64,000 nucleotides of DNA, from assembly GCF_008635795.1 (NCBI RefSeq), contig NZ_VWRQ01000010.1, forward strand, positions 148,168 to 212,167. Reading direction: 5' to 3'. Shown here in pieces: positions 51,014 to 60,345 of this stretch. The stretch's first letter is position 1; each line of letters starts with the position of its first letter. The translations under genes were made by a program, and so were the position numbers. The stretch is from Paenibacillus tepidiphilus. Lineage in GTDB: Bacteria > Bacillota > Bacilli > Paenibacillales > Paenibacillaceae. Below the pieces are notes generated by a model. It did not search any database, was not told the origin of the DNA, and worked only from the letters and a program-made list of their open reading frames with translations.

Positions 51014-51674
51014 GACGCTGGTAAAAATCTGTGGACTTCACAGCGTTGAAGTGCTAAAATCGATGCAGCGAATACCGCTCGATTATGTAGGTTTTGTGTT
51101 TGCGGAGAGCCGCCGCAAAGTGACCCCGCAGCAGGCGGCCGAGATGATCGGCGAGCTTGCCGACTGGAAGACGGAGAAGCCGCCAGGCGCAGCGGGGGTG
51201 TTTGTAGACCCGACAGCAGATGAACTTAAGGCACTGCTTCATATTGCCCCGCTTGACGTGATTCAGCTCCACGGACAGGAGAGCCCGGCATTCTGCCGGG
51301 AATTAAAGCTAGCCTTTCCCGGAATCCAGGTATGGAAAGCTCTGTCCGTGTCCGGTAATGCTGAACCGGCGGAGTCAGCGGTTGCCGGCTTCGCGGGAAC
51401 GGTTGATGCCCTGCTGCTCGATACTTACGATCCGCAGGGCAGCGGAGGCTCCGGAAAGACCTTTGACTGGAGTCTCATACCTGCCTATCAGCAGGCGGCG
51501 GCGAGTTACGGGCTGCCCTTATTCGTAGCCGGAGGACTGCATCCGGATAACGTAGCTGAGCTGCTGGAGAATTATTCCCCGGACGGGGTGGACGTCTCCA
51601 GCGGTGTAGAGACCGGCGGAATTAAGGATACGGCCAAGATGACAGCATTTGTGGAAAGGGTGAAGCAATCATGA
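51006..51674 (+). CDS. trpF: Phosphoribosylanthranilate isomerase
   Basis: A 222-residue TIM-barrel isomerase. Catalytic Cys is in V-K-I-C-G-L near residue 9, and catalytic Asp in the L-L-D-T-Y-D motif near 138. The phosphate-binding V-A-G-G-L motif near 175 and D-V-S-S-G-V-E near 196 complete it. The ATG at 51006 overlaps the trpC end by 8 nt. The 3' end overlaps trpB by ATGA. Confidence 0.93.
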   Translation: MGETLVKICGLHSVEVLKSMQRIPLDYVGFVFAESRRKVTPQQAAEMIGELADWKTEKPPGAAGVFVDPTADELKALLHIAPLDVIQLHGQESPAFCRELKLAFPGIQVWKALSVSGNAEPAESAVAGFAGTVDALLLDTYDPQGSGGSGKTFDWSLIPAYQQAAASYGLPLFVAGGLHPDNVAELLENYSPDGVDVSSGVETGGIKDTAKMTAFVERVKQS

Positions 51675-52867
51675 TACAAGTACCTGACGTTAACGGGCGG
51701 TTTGGTTCTTTCGGCGGCCGCTTCGTACCCGAAACATTGATGAACGCACTGATTGAGCTGGAGGAGGCCTACCGCAAGTATTCGGCCGATCCCGAGTTTC
51801 AACAAGAGATCGATTACCTGCTGAAACAATATTCCGGCCGGGAGACACCGCTATATTATGCAGAACGGCTCAGCAAACAGCTTGGTGACGCGAAGATTTA
51901 TCTCAAGCGCGAGGATCTGAACCATACCGGAGCGCACAAGATTAACAATGCCATCGGGCAAGCCATTCTGGCGAAGCGCATGGGCAAGACCAAGGTGATT
52001 GCCGAGACGGGTGCGGGCCAGCATGGCGTAGCCACTGCTACAGTTGCGGCACTGCTCGGCATGGAGTGCAAGGTATTCATGGGCGAAGAAGACACACGCC
52101 GCCAGGCGCTGAATGTGTTCCGCATGAAGCTGCTGGGGGCTGAAGTGATTCCGGTCACCTCTGGCTCGCGCACGCTGAAGGACGCCGGCAACGAAGCGCT
52201 CCGGTACTGGGTCAGCCATGTAGAAGACACATTCTATGTGCTGGGCTCGGTAGTGGGCCCGCATCCGTATCCCATGATGGTGCGGAACTTCCAGAGGGTC
52301 ATCGGTGATGAGACCCGGCGTCAAATTCTGGAGGCTGAAGGCCGGCTGCCGGATATACTGGTTGCTGCCGTTGGCGGGGGCAGCAATGCTATCGGCATGT
52401 TCTATCCGTTCGTTGAGGACGAGGCGGTGGCAATGATCGGCGTAGAAGCGGCAGGCAAGGGGATCGATACTCCTTTCCATGCGGCAACGATGACGAAGGG
52501 CACCAAGGGAGTATTCCAAGGCTCGCTCAGCTATTTGCTGCAGGATGATTATGGCCAGGTACAGGAGGCCCATTCAATATCGGCCGGTCTGGATTACCCG
52601 GGTGTCGGTCCCGAGCATTCCTACCTCAAGGATATCGAGCGGGCGCAATACGTACCGATAACCGATGCCGAAGCGCTGGATGCGCTGAAGCTGCTCAGTG
52701 TGACGGAAGGCATTATACCGGCACTGGAATCGGCCCATGCCATAGCCCAGGTCGTGAAGCTTGCACCGACGCTGACCAAAGACGACGTGGTTGTAATCTG
52801 TCTTTCGGGGCGCGGAGATAAAGACGTGGAATCCATCCTGGCATATACGGAAGGGGCGGGTAAGTGA
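51671..52867 (+). CDS. trpB: Tryptophan synthase beta chain
   Basis: A 398-residue PLP enzyme joining indole and serine. The PLP lysine lies in G-A-H-K-I-N-N near residue 90. The conserved E-T-G-A-G-Q-H-G motif is near 112, the PLP phosphate loop G-G-G-S-N-A near 236, and the late S-G-R-G-D-K-D motif near 380. The start overlaps trpF by ATGA, and the stop overlaps the trpA ATG by one base. Confidence 0.96.
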   Translation: MIQVPDVNGRFGSFGGRFVPETLMNALIELEEAYRKYSADPEFQQEIDYLLKQYSGRETPLYYAERLSKQLGDAKIYLKREDLNHTGAHKINNAIGQAILAKRMGKTKVIAETGAGQHGVATATVAALLGMECKVFMGEEDTRRQALNVFRMKLLGAEVIPVTSGSRTLKDAGNEALRYWVSHVEDTFYVLGSVVGPHPYPMMVRNFQRVIGDETRRQILEAEGRLPDILVAAVGGGSNAIGMFYPFVEDEAVAMIGVEAAGKGIDTPFHAATMTKGTKGVFQGSLSYLLQDDYGQVQEAHSISAGLDYPGVGPEHSYLKDIERAQYVPITDAEALDALKLLSVTEGIIPALESAHAIAQVVKLAPTLTKDDVVVICLSGRGDKDVESILAYTEGAGK

Positions 52868-53688
52868 TGACTATTGAAACAACCAACCGCATGGATGCTA
52901 CCTTTCAACGGCTGAAAGCGGAGGGCCGGGCGGCCCTGATCCCCTTCCTGACTGTGGGTGATCCCGACCAGGAAACAACGCTGGCCATCATCGCCGAAAT
53001 GGAGGCTGCCGGAGCGGATGTACTTGAGCTTGGCGTGCCTTATTCCGATCCGCTGGCGGACGGGCCGGTCATCCAGCGGGCGTCCGAGCGGGCGCTGCGC
53101 GGGCGCGTAAACCTGCGCACCTGTATGGAAACGGCGTTGAAAGCCCGTCAGGCCGGCAGCAAGCTGCCTTTTATTCTGTTCACCTACTACAATCCGGTGC
53201 TGCAGATGGGCCTGGAACCCTTTTTTGCCGAACTCGCCGCTCACGAGATCAGCGGGCTGATCATTCCGGATCTTCCCGTGGAAGAATCGGAAGAGATGCG
53301 CCGCCGCAGCCGTGAAGCGGGCATCGGCCTGGTCCCGCTGGTGGCCCCGACTTCGCATGAACGGATCGAACGGATCGTCAAGGATGCCAGCGGCTTTATT
53401 TATTGTGTCTCGTCGCTGGGCGTTACCGGTGAGCGTTCTTCTTTCTTTGAGGGCGTCGAGGACTTTATTGCTTCCGTACGGCGGTCTACAGACCTTCCGG
53501 TTGCCATCGGATTTGGCATCTCCAGCAAAGAGCAGGTTGCCCGTTTTGCAGGGATTTGCGACGGAGTGGTTGTAGGCAGCGCCATTGTCCGCAAGGTGGA
53601 GGAGGTTATTCCGCTGCTGGAGCAGCCGGAGAACCGCGCTGCAGGCCTGTTGCAAATTCGTGAATTTGTGTCACAATTAAGACCGTAA
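52867..53688 (+). CDS. trpA: Tryptophan synthase alpha chain
   Basis: A 273-residue TIM-barrel subunit that splits indole-3-glycerol phosphate and channels indole to TrpB. Catalytic Glu is in L-E-L-G-V-P-Y-S-D-P-L-A-D-G-P near residue 50, with the catalytic Asp in L-I-I-P-D-L-P near 130. The phosphate-binding G-F-G-I and G-S-A-I motifs are near 215 and 237. ATG 52867 is used (TGATG overlap). GTG 52864 immediately before it is an alternative. Confidence 0.95.
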   Translation: MTIETTNRMDATFQRLKAEGRAALIPFLTVGDPDQETTLAIIAEMEAAGADVLELGVPYSDPLADGPVIQRASERALRGRVNLRTCMETALKARQAGSKLPFILFTYYNPVLQMGLEPFFAELAAHEISGLIIPDLPVEESEEMRRRSREAGIGLVPLVAPTSHERIERIVKDASGFIYCVSSLGVTGERSSFFEGVEDFIASVRRSTDLPVAIGFGISSKEQVARFAGICDGVVVGSAIVRKVEEVIPLLEQPENRAAGLLQIREFVSQLRP

Positions 53689-53749
53689 CCTTCAGTCTGC
53701 GCTGCAGAACTGAAGCTTGTCCAATATAGTCAGAGAGCGAGGGCCTTTC

Positions 53750-54847
53750 ATGAATCCGAAACCGAATATCGTCAATCTGCCCGTCTATAAGCCGGGGAAA
53801 CCGATGGACGAGGTCAAGAAAGAACTTGGACTCAGCGAAGTGATCAAGCTCGCTTCCAACGAAAACCCATACGGTGCAAGTCCAAGCGCCAAAGCGGCGA
53901 TTATCGCCGATCTGGAGAATCTGTATCTGTACCCCGACGGCTCTGCTGTTGAACTGACCGCTGCATTAGCCGGGCATCTGGGCGTCAAGAGCGAGAATAT
54001 TATATTCGGCTGCGGGTCCGATGAGATCATTGCGCTAATCGCCCGTGCATTCTTCCTGCCGGGCGATGAGACGATTATGGCCGATCAGACCTTTTCCGTC
54101 TATAAGAGCAATGCCGATATCGAAGGTGCGGTCACGATTGAGGTGCCGCTTAAGGATGGAACGCATGATCTTCCGGCTATGCTGGCCCGCGTAACAGAGC
54201 GTACCAAAGTGGTCTGGATCTGCAATCCCAACAATCCGACCGGAACCATTGTTCCGGAGGCTGAGCTGCTGGCCTTCCTGGATGCCGTGCCGGCCGGAGT
54301 CATGGTTGTACTGGACGAAGCTTATTTCGAATATGTTACCGACGAAGCTTACTCCAACGGAATTAAGCTGCTTGAGCGGTACCCTAATCTGGTAGTGCTG
54401 CGTACCTTCTCGAAGATTTACGGACTTGCTGCGCTGCGCATCGGATACGGTGTAGCCTCACCGGAAATCATCCGGCTGATCAATCAGGTGCGGGAGCCCT
54501 TTAATACTACCCGCCTGGCCCAAGTCGGTGCGCTGGCTGCCCTGAAGGATCAAGCATACGTACAGGAATGCCGTGAATTGAACCGCAAGGGCATTGTGCA
54601 GCTGCAGGGTGATCTGAAGCGCCTGGGGCTCCATTCGTTCCCCGCGAACGGCAATTTCATCATGCTTGATGTCCGGAAGGCCGCAACTGATGTGTTCGAC
54701 GCGCTGCTGCGCGAGGGGATTATCGTGCGGGCCGGCCACCGGCTGTATCCGACATACATCCGTGTAACTGTCGGTTCGGCTGAACAGAATCGGGCGTTCA
54801 TCGCCGCACTTGAGAAGGTTCTGGAACTGCAGCAGGTGCAAGCCTAG
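53750..54847 (+). CDS. hisC: Histidinol-phosphate aminotransferase
   Basis: A 365-residue PLP aminotransferase. In Bacillus, the enzyme in this operon position serves both histidine and tyrosine/phenylalanine synthesis. The PLP lysine is in T-F-S-K-I-Y-G near residue 221. The C-N-P-N-N-P-T-G motif near 158, D-E-A-Y-F near 187 and the Arg phosphate contact R-I-G-Y near 231 are conserved. The ATG at 53750 has only a weak AGCGAGGG site. It sits between trpA and tyrA as in B. subtilis. Confidence 0.94.
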   Translation: MNPKPNIVNLPVYKPGKPMDEVKKELGLSEVIKLASNENPYGASPSAKAAIIADLENLYLYPDGSAVELTAALAGHLGVKSENIIFGCGSDEIIALIARAFFLPGDETIMADQTFSVYKSNADIEGAVTIEVPLKDGTHDLPAMLARVTERTKVVWICNPNNPTGTIVPEAELLAFLDAVPAGVMVVLDEAYFEYVTDEAYSNGIKLLERYPNLVVLRTFSKIYGLAALRIGYGVASPEIIRLINQVREPFNTTRLAQVGALAALKDQAYVQECRELNRKGIVQLQGDLKRLGLHSFPANGNFIMLDVRKAATDVFDALLREGIIVRAGHRLYPTYIRVTVGSAEQNRAFIAALEKVLELQQVQA

Positions 54848-54900
54848 CTTAAGAACCGCCAAACAACATGTCCCAATAGAAGGCAGGTAGTACAGAGAAG

Positions 54901-55995
54901 ATGACAACCAAAATAGCCATTTTCGGTGTCGGCCTGATCGGCGGCTCCCTTGCCCTTTGTTTCAAAGGTAAAGAGGGCCTGACCGTCGTCGGCCATGCCC
55001 ACCGTCCCGAATCCGCAGCCAAGTACCTCGCCAGGGAAGTAGTCGACCAGGCTACGCTTTCCATCGAGGAAGCGGCAGCGGATGCCGATTTTATATTTCT
55101 GTGTGTGCCAGTAGGCATGCTTGAGGAGTATTTGCTGAAGCTGAGCACACTTCCGCTTAAACCGGGCTGTATTATTACCGATGTCGGCAGCACCAAAGCC
55201 AGCATTGCCGCCTGTGCGCGAGCGCTGGATATACCCGGCGTGCATTTTATCGGCGGCCATCCGATGGCCGGCTCAGAGCGTTCCGGCGTCGAAGCCGCTT
55301 CTTCACTGCTCTTCGAGAATGCATATTATGTGCTGACGCCTCCCCCGGGGGTCCCGGAGGAAGCCTATGCAGCACTGCAGTCATTGCTTTTACATACAAA
55401 AGCACAAATTGTGCGGCTGGAACCCGAACGTCATGATGAAATCGTCGGAGCAATCAGCCATTTGCCGCATATTATTGCTGTAGCATTGGTTAATCAGGTC
55501 CATGCTTATGACAATACAGATTCACTGTACAGCACCTTGGCGGCCGGCGGCTTCCGGGATATCACGCGCATAGCGTCAAGCGATCCGCTGATTTGGCGCG
55601 ATATCCTGCTGAACAACAGGTCGGTCATGCTGCGGCTGCTTCAGGACTGGAACGAGGAAGTCGCGTCCTTTATCCGGATGCTGGAGAAGGAAGACGGCGA
55701 AGCTATTCAGGAAGCGTTCCGCGAGGCCAACGGTTTCCGCAGCCAGCTTCCGGAACGGCGCAAGGGTATGATCACGCCGCTGTTCGAATTGCACATTGAT
55801 GTTCCCGACCATCCGGGCATCATCGGCCGCATTGCCACTGAGCTGGGCGACCAGGGGATCAATCTCAGTAATATGCAGATTATCGAGAGCCGGGAGGATG
55901 TGCCGGGGATTATGCGCCTTTCATTCCGCCAGGAGCAGGATTTTGAGCGGGCCAAGAAGCTGCTGCAGCAGAAGGATTATACGGTGTACGTTTAA
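54901..55995 (+). CDS. tyrA: Prephenate dehydrogenase with ACT domain
   Basis: A 364-residue NAD-dependent enzyme that makes 4-hydroxyphenylpyruvate on the way to tyrosine. The Rossmann motif G-V-G-L-I-G-G-S-L is near residue 8, and the G-G-H-P-M-A-G-S motif with catalytic His near 118. A helical dimer domain spans about 170-285, and a C-terminal ACT domain (~296-364) likely senses tyrosine. It is the last gene of the supraoperon here. The aroE (EPSP synthase) gene that follows in B. subtilis is absent. Confidence 0.95.
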   Translation: MTTKIAIFGVGLIGGSLALCFKGKEGLTVVGHAHRPESAAKYLAREVVDQATLSIEEAAADADFIFLCVPVGMLEEYLLKLSTLPLKPGCIITDVGSTKASIAACARALDIPGVHFIGGHPMAGSERSGVEAASSLLFENAYYVLTPPPGVPEEAYAALQSLLLHTKAQIVRLEPERHDEIVGAISHLPHIIAVALVNQVHAYDNTDSLYSTLAAGGFRDITRIASSDPLIWRDILLNNRSVMLRLLQDWNEEVASFIRMLEKEDGEAIQEAFREANGFRSQLPERRKGMITPLFELHIDVPDHPGIIGRIATELGDQGINLSNMQIIESREDVPGIMRLSFRQEQDFERAKKLLQQKDYTVYV

Positions 55996-56018
55996 TATCA
56001 GCTTGGTTTACCACTGAT

Positions 56019-56051
56019 TCCGGGGCGCATCGCCCCGGATTTTCTTTTTCC
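56019..56051 (+). terminator. Terminator of the aro-trp supraoperon
   Basis: A perfect 9-bp stem (TCCGGGGCG with CGCCCCGGA) has a 3-nt loop and is followed by TTTTCTTTTT. Confidence 0.88.
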
Positions 56052-56607
56052 CCGGAAGTTGAGATTATGGTTAGCATGAGGAGTACTCAAAAATGGACAA
56101 AAAAAGACCGCTTACATAATAAGCGGTTACAGTTCACGTATTTGGAACCGTACAGTGTTTGGATAGGAGTGGAGAGAAACCATACTGTACTTTTATTATA
56201 TGTATCCGTTTTCATTCTGTCAACAGTTAATTTTGCATTTGTTAAGTCTTCAATAAAATAACTTTAATAGCACAGAATATACGATTTTATGATATAGAGA
56301 AACCCGACCATTCCGCTTATAATAATGCCATCACTTTCGACAGAAAGGGTATCTTTCAGTCACAGGAGTGCTGCCGAAAGTCTATTAATGTCATCTTGTT
56401 AGAAACTATGATATACTGGGTTAACTATGTTTATAGGCTCGTTTGGAACTTTGTGGAAACCAAATGTTGATCTTAGGGCGATGCCAGGCATAGAGCTGCA
56501 AATGTTTTTTTCTTGATGTATTCGTATTCATTATTCCTGAAATAAGACAGAGTTGAATATACATAGGAAGTATTTTGTGGAATGCAGCGATTTTGACGAC
56601 AGTGGCG
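56052..56607 (+). other. Non-coding region between tyrA and the ECF sigma gene
   Basis: An AT-rich stretch of about 550 nt. It holds a small hairpin (ACCGCTT/AAGCGGT near 56107-56128). A 64-codon frame at 56067 lacks a ribosome site and is not accepted as a gene. No other structure is convincing apart from the ECF-type promoter at its end. Confidence 0.5.
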
Positions 56608-56631
56608 CAACTTTTAGGACCCTGACCGGTA
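56608..56631 (+). promoter_or_regulatory. ECF-type autoregulatory promoter
   Basis: CAAC at 56608-56611 and GGTA at 56628-56631 are separated by 16 nt. This is the spacing between the AAC -35 core and CGTA-like -10 of ECF sigma promoters. ECF genes commonly transcribe themselves. The -10 overlaps a TATAAT that could also serve sigma-A, but no -35 fits that. Confidence 0.4.
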
Positions 56632-56690
56632 TAATTAGGTACGGACCGGACGGGAGTAACGTGCAAGGGACGAGGAGGGCCGAACTCACC

Positions 56691-57278
56691 ATGACGGATT
56701 CCCAGTTGATCCAGCAGATTAAACAAGGAAATACGGAATTATACTCAGAATTAATGCGGCGGTACCAGCGTAAGATATTGGCTTTTGTCTATCATATGCT
56801 TAAGAATTCCCACATGGAGCTCATCGCAGAGGACCTCTGCTCGGAGACATTCTACAAGGCGTTCCGCAGCCTGCATTCTTTCCGTGAAGTGGACGCTTCC
56901 TTCTCCACCTGGTTATATACCATTGCCCGCAACACAGTGCTTAGCGAACTGCGCAAGAACCGCGCCGGCAATGTCTCTTTGGAAGAGAGCGGGTATATTC
57001 CGGTGGCGCCGGCAGAAATCGTGCCGGAACAGGCAGCACTGCGCAAGGAACGGATGAATCTGGTACGCGAAGCAATCAATAACCTGCCCGAGAAACAGCG
57101 TTCTGCGCTTATCCTGCGGGAATATGACCAAATGGATTATCAGGAAATCGCAATCATATTAGATCAAAGCGTGAGCTCTGTAAAGTCGCTGCTCTTTCGT
57201 GCGAGAAGCAGTGTGAAATTACAACTTGAATCCTATTTTCATGAGCCTGAGGCTGAGGTGCAGGCTGAGAGGGTGTAA
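56691..57278 (+). CDS. ECF family RNA polymerase sigma factor
   Basis: A 195-residue sigma-70 factor of the extracytoplasmic-function group. Region 2 (~residues 10-85) has R-Y-Q-R-K-I-L-A-F-V-Y and the A-E-D-L-C-S-E-T-F-Y-K-A-F core-binding stretch. Region 4 (~130-180) has L-P-E-K-Q-R-S-A-L-I-L and the Y-Q-E-I-A helix-turn-helix. The ATG at 56691 is 11 nt after GAGGAGGG. GTG 56661 is a weaker alternative. A membrane anti-sigma factor follows 5 nt later. Sigma-W or sigma-X type function is plausible but not provable here. Confidence 0.88.
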   Translation: MTDSQLIQQIKQGNTELYSELMRRYQRKILAFVYHMLKNSHMELIAEDLCSETFYKAFRSLHSFREVDASFSTWLYTIARNTVLSELRKNRAGNVSLEESGYIPVAPAEIVPEQAALRKERMNLVREAINNLPEKQRSALILREYDQMDYQEIAIILDQSVSSVKSLLFRARSSVKLQLESYFHEPEAEVQAERV

Positions 57279-57283
57279 GGCCG

Positions 57284-57877
57284 ATGAATTGCGGGGAAGC
57301 GCAAGACTATATTCCGCTTCTGTGGGACGCTCCCCCCACCGATCCGAAGCGGATAGAACTGGAGAGACATATAGCAGGCTGTCCTTACTGTGCCGCCGAA
57401 TGGGCGATGTGGGAAGAGAGCATGGAGCTGATGCAGGAGTCCAGGATTGAGGTAAACGACGATCGTGCGGAAATGATTAATCAGAGGGTAATGGAGCGGA
57501 TCTATCTGGAGAGTCCGTGGCTGATGCCCGGGGACGGTAAATCTGCCGGCAATACGGCGGTATTCCGACGCAGATTGAGCCTGTGGATCGCTTGCTTCTT
57601 GGCTGTATTCATTTGCAGCACACTCTATTTCACCGTCTTCAAGCAAACTGCACCGGCCGCGGTTGCCCAGAGCGGTATCGTAGAGACCGGCGTGGCCGGG
57701 TTGTCGCTGGAATGGTCATCCGCTTATCCTGTCGGACACTCGGAAGGCGGTATTATTGAACCGCTCGTAGTAAGTATGGGGCCAACACATCCGCAATACT
57801 GGATGGTGTTATCAATGCTGGGAGTGTTTCTGTCGATCTTCCTGCTGGTCAGATTGAACCGATACCGCAGACAATAA
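57284..57877 (+). CDS. Membrane anti-sigma factor with zinc-finger (ZAS) domain
   Basis: A 197-residue protein with the ZAS motif H-I-A-G-C-P-Y-C (H-x3-C-x2-C) near residue 30, which clamps ECF sigma factors. One membrane helix (~residues 98-118), an external segment and a second helix (~165-185) follow. It is placed immediately after the sigma gene, as expected for its cognate partner. Release would need regulated proteolysis. A PrsW-type protease is encoded at 22.8 kb, but a functional link is only a possibility. Confidence 0.84.
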   Translation: MNCGEAQDYIPLLWDAPPTDPKRIELERHIAGCPYCAAEWAMWEESMELMQESRIEVNDDRAEMINQRVMERIYLESPWLMPGDGKSAGNTAVFRRRLSLWIACFLAVFICSTLYFTVFKQTAPAAVAQSGIVETGVAGLSLEWSSAYPVGHSEGGIIEPLVVSMGPTHPQYWMVLSMLGVFLSIFLLVRLNRYRRQ

Positions 57878-57878
57878 A

Positions 57879-57919
57879 GAGTCCTCTAACCCAAGGTATA
57901 GAGGGCTCTTTGTTATTTT
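57879..57919 (+). terminator. Terminator after the anti-sigma gene
   Basis: A 10-bp stem (GAGTCCTCTA with TAGAGGGCTC, one G-T pair) has a 10-nt loop and is followed by TTTGTTATTTT. Confidence 0.8.
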
Positions 57920-58032
57920 AGCATGTGCTGACAAAATAATGAAATCGGCTTCTTCCGCTATAAAAACAAGACATTTGATGTCATTCATGATACATTAGTA
58001 AGCAAACATAAAAGAAGGGATAGGTGAGAGGC

Positions 58033-58620
58033 ATGCTGATCGGTCTGATTCGCCACGGGTTAACGGATTGGAATGCAGTGGGAAGAATTCAGGGACAAAG
58101 CGACATTCCGCTTAACGATGAAGGACGCAGACAGGCTGAAGTGCTGGGTGATCGTCTGCTGCAGGAGCCATACCAATGGGATTACTGTATAACAAGCAGT
58201 CTCTCCCGTGCAGCTGAAACCGGCGAGATTATTGCAGGCAAGCTGAATATTCCGCTGCTGGAGCCGGATCAGCGCATTCGAGAACGGGCCTACGGCCAGG
58301 TCGAGGGTCTTACTGCTCTGGAACGTGAAACGAAGTGGGGCAAGGACTGGAACCTGCTTGAGCTGGGTCAGGAAAGCGATGAGCAGCTGCAGCTGCGCGG
58401 GCTTGCCTTCCTGGAAGACCTTACGGTCAGATATCCGGATAAGAATGTGCTGGTGGTGTCGCACGGAGGCTTTTTGGCCCAGCTGTATACGGCCCTCTAC
58501 AAGGATAAATATACTGAACGGATCGGCAATCTTTCTCTGACCATTTTGGAGAAAAAAGAGCTCGACTGGAATCCGCTCCTTTACAATTGTACGCGTCATC
58601 TTCTGCAAAATCAGCGTTAA
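58033..58620 (+). CDS. Histidine phosphatase family protein
   Basis: A 195-residue member of the phosphoglycerate mutase-like histidine phosphatase superfamily. The catalytic His is in R-H-G-L-T-D-W-N near residue 8. The second Arg is in S-L-S-R-A-A-E-T near 58, a Glu in R-E-R-A-Y-G near 83 and the second His in V-V-S-H-G-G near 145. The substrate cannot be deduced; sugar phosphates or cofactor phosphates are usual. ATG 58033 is preferred. GTG 58024 would add three residues. Confidence 0.83.
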   Translation: MLIGLIRHGLTDWNAVGRIQGQSDIPLNDEGRRQAEVLGDRLLQEPYQWDYCITSSLSRAAETGEIIAGKLNIPLLEPDQRIRERAYGQVEGLTALERETKWGKDWNLLELGQESDEQLQLRGLAFLEDLTVRYPDKNVLVVSHGGFLAQLYTALYKDKYTERIGNLSLTILEKKELDWNPLLYNCTRHLLQNQR

Positions 58621-58645
58621 CCCGACCCTTCGGGTTATTTTTTTT
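58619..58645 (+). terminator. Terminator after the histidine phosphatase gene
   Basis: AACCCG pairs with CGGGTT, followed by ATTTTTTTT, beginning inside the stop codon. Confidence 0.8.
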
Positions 58646-58719
58646 GCACTTTTTTTTGCACATTAAGGAATAAAAAGGGCTGTATTTCCCATAATGGTAG
58701 TAAAACGGTGAGGCGATAA

Positions 58720-59808
58720 ATGATGAATCTGGCGGATATGCTCACTTATGCCGACATTGGGCAGCTGACCGCCATCGCGGGACGCTACGAATGCGATTGC
58801 AAACGAAATTCTAAACATGATTTGATTCAGAGTATACTCATCACGCTGGGCAGCCGGAGCTTTATGGACTCGCACATCCGCAGCTGTACTCCCGAAGAAC
58901 TGCGCTTTCTAAACACGCTTCTCTTCGATGAGCGAAGCCATTTCAGCCTGGAGGATCTGCTGGCTGCGGCATCACAGGCCTGTTTCGATCATCGGCCCGG
59001 GCAGAGCGGAACCCGCGAGCTCGTCGGCCGGCTTAAGAACAGCGGTTGGCTATTCGCCCTGGTCCCGCATCAAAGCAGACATTTGTTCCAGATTCCCCAG
59101 GATCTCAAAAGCCGTTTCCGCGAGCAAATGGGTGCTATCCTCCGCGAGCGGGTTATAAGCGCACCCGAGCCTGCGGTGTACCGCAGCGAAGGCGAGATGC
59201 TGCAGGCGGATATGCTGCTGCTGCTGCGGTATATCAAGGAGAATGAGCCGGAGCTGAATCAGGAGGGGGCGCTTTACAAGCGCTGCCAGCAGGCGGTTAT
59301 GAACGCGCTGCAGATTCCCGAACCGCTGCTTGGCAAGGGCGGCTGGCGCTTCGGGTACGGAAGAGCGGGGGAGCATTACCCGCCCCGTCTGGCTCTGCTG
59401 TATGATTACGCCCGTCATCGCCGTTACATTGTGGAGGAGCATGGCCGGCTGAATCTGACTGCGGGGGGAGAGCTGCTGCTCAGCGAAGGAAAATCGGAAA
59501 GAATGATGCAGATTTTCTCCTTTTGGTTAAAACTCTATAAAGGTGCTATTCCCAATCTTACATCGCTGGTCTACTGGATTAGTGTCTGCGCGGGAAAATG
59601 GGTCACCGTCTCCTCTTTGGTGGAAGGACTCGGCTGGCTGGTGAAGCCGTTCTACTACGACAATGCCGCGTCGATTCTCGAACAGCGCATTTTACGGATG
59701 ATGCTTCATCTGGGCATGATCCGGCTGGGGGAAGCCCCCGAGGGACCGGTAGTCATGATGACGCCATGGGGAATGGAGGCAGCCGGTCAGAAACGGCCGC
59801 CAAGGTAA
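58720..59808 (+). CDS. Protein of unknown function, possibly helicase-associated domain-like
   Basis: A 362-residue soluble protein. The N-terminal part (~1-60) has a short helical region with C-D-C-K near residue 25, reminiscent of a SAP-like or Rho-N-like nucleic-acid-binding hairpin (R-N-S-K-H-D-L-I-Q-S-I-L). The remainder consists of winged-helix-like stretches (for example L-N-L-T-A-G-G-E-L-L-L near 245 and a V-T-V-S-S-L-V-E-G-L segment near 295). This loosely resembles XPB/helicase-associated proteins. I do not recognise it firmly. GTGAGG precedes two adjacent ATG codons; the first is used. Confidence 0.6.
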   Translation: MMNLADMLTYADIGQLTAIAGRYECDCKRNSKHDLIQSILITLGSRSFMDSHIRSCTPEELRFLNTLLFDERSHFSLEDLLAAASQACFDHRPGQSGTRELVGRLKNSGWLFALVPHQSRHLFQIPQDLKSRFREQMGAILRERVISAPEPAVYRSEGEMLQADMLLLLRYIKENEPELNQEGALYKRCQQAVMNALQIPEPLLGKGGWRFGYGRAGEHYPPRLALLYDYARHRRYIVEEHGRLNLTAGGELLLSEGKSERMMQIFSFWLKLYKGAIPNLTSLVYWISVCAGKWVTVSSLVEGLGWLVKPFYYDNAASILEQRILRMMLHLGMIRLGEAPEGPVVMMTPWGMEAAGQKRPPR

Positions 59809-59820
59809 GGGGGAGAAGGA

Positions 59821-60327
59821 ATGCGGATTGCTTACGGTAACTACATACCGCGGCTTCACGAATCCGTCTATGTAGGCGAGGGAGCTAAGCTGGTGGGCGA
59901 TGTGCAGATAGGCAAAGACTCCAGCATTTGGTTCAATGCCGTGCTGCGCGGAGATTTGGCTCCGGTTATCATCGGGGAGCGCTGTAACATTCAAGACGGC
60001 ACCGTCGGCCATGTGGCTGAGGGACTGCCGCTCCTGCTGGGCGACGGGATATCGGTCGGACATTCGGCTATTATCCACGGCTGCCGGATAGGCAGCGGCA
60101 CATTAATCGGAATGGGTGCAATTGTTTTGAACGGAGCAGAAATTGGTGAATATGCTTTAATAGGAGCCGGTTCTGTAGTGACGGAGAATAAAGCGATTCC
60201 ACCTTACACACTCGCTCTGGGGACACCGGCCAAAGTCATCCGTGAACTGACGGAGCAGGATTTGCAGAGAATGGCCCGCACTTGCGACAGCTACGTTATG
60301 AAAGCCAGAGAATATGGGATTACTTAA
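59821..60327 (+). CDS. Gamma-class carbonic anhydrase-like hexapeptide protein
   Basis: A 168-residue left-handed beta-helix protein of the YrdA/PaaY/gamma-carbonic anhydrase group. Hexapeptide repeats fill residues ~10-130. The three zinc-binding His are visible in V-G-H-V near 62, G-H-S-A near 80 and I-H-G near 85. Activity as carbonic anhydrase in such proteins varies. A GGGGGAGAAGGA site lies just before the ATG, and it is 12 nt after the previous gene. Confidence 0.87.
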   Translation: MRIAYGNYIPRLHESVYVGEGAKLVGDVQIGKDSSIWFNAVLRGDLAPVIIGERCNIQDGTVGHVAEGLPLLLGDGISVGHSAIIHGCRIGSGTLIGMGAIVLNGAEIGEYALIGAGSVVTENKAIPPYTLALGTPAKVIRELTEQDLQRMARTCDSYVMKAREYGIT

Positions 60328-60345
60328 ACAGCGGAGGTGTATCGA

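Noticed and set aside
56067..56261. 64-codon frame after the tyrA terminator
   Set aside because: No ribosome site, AT-rich, contains a hairpin, and no protein-like pattern except a random hydrophobic stretch.
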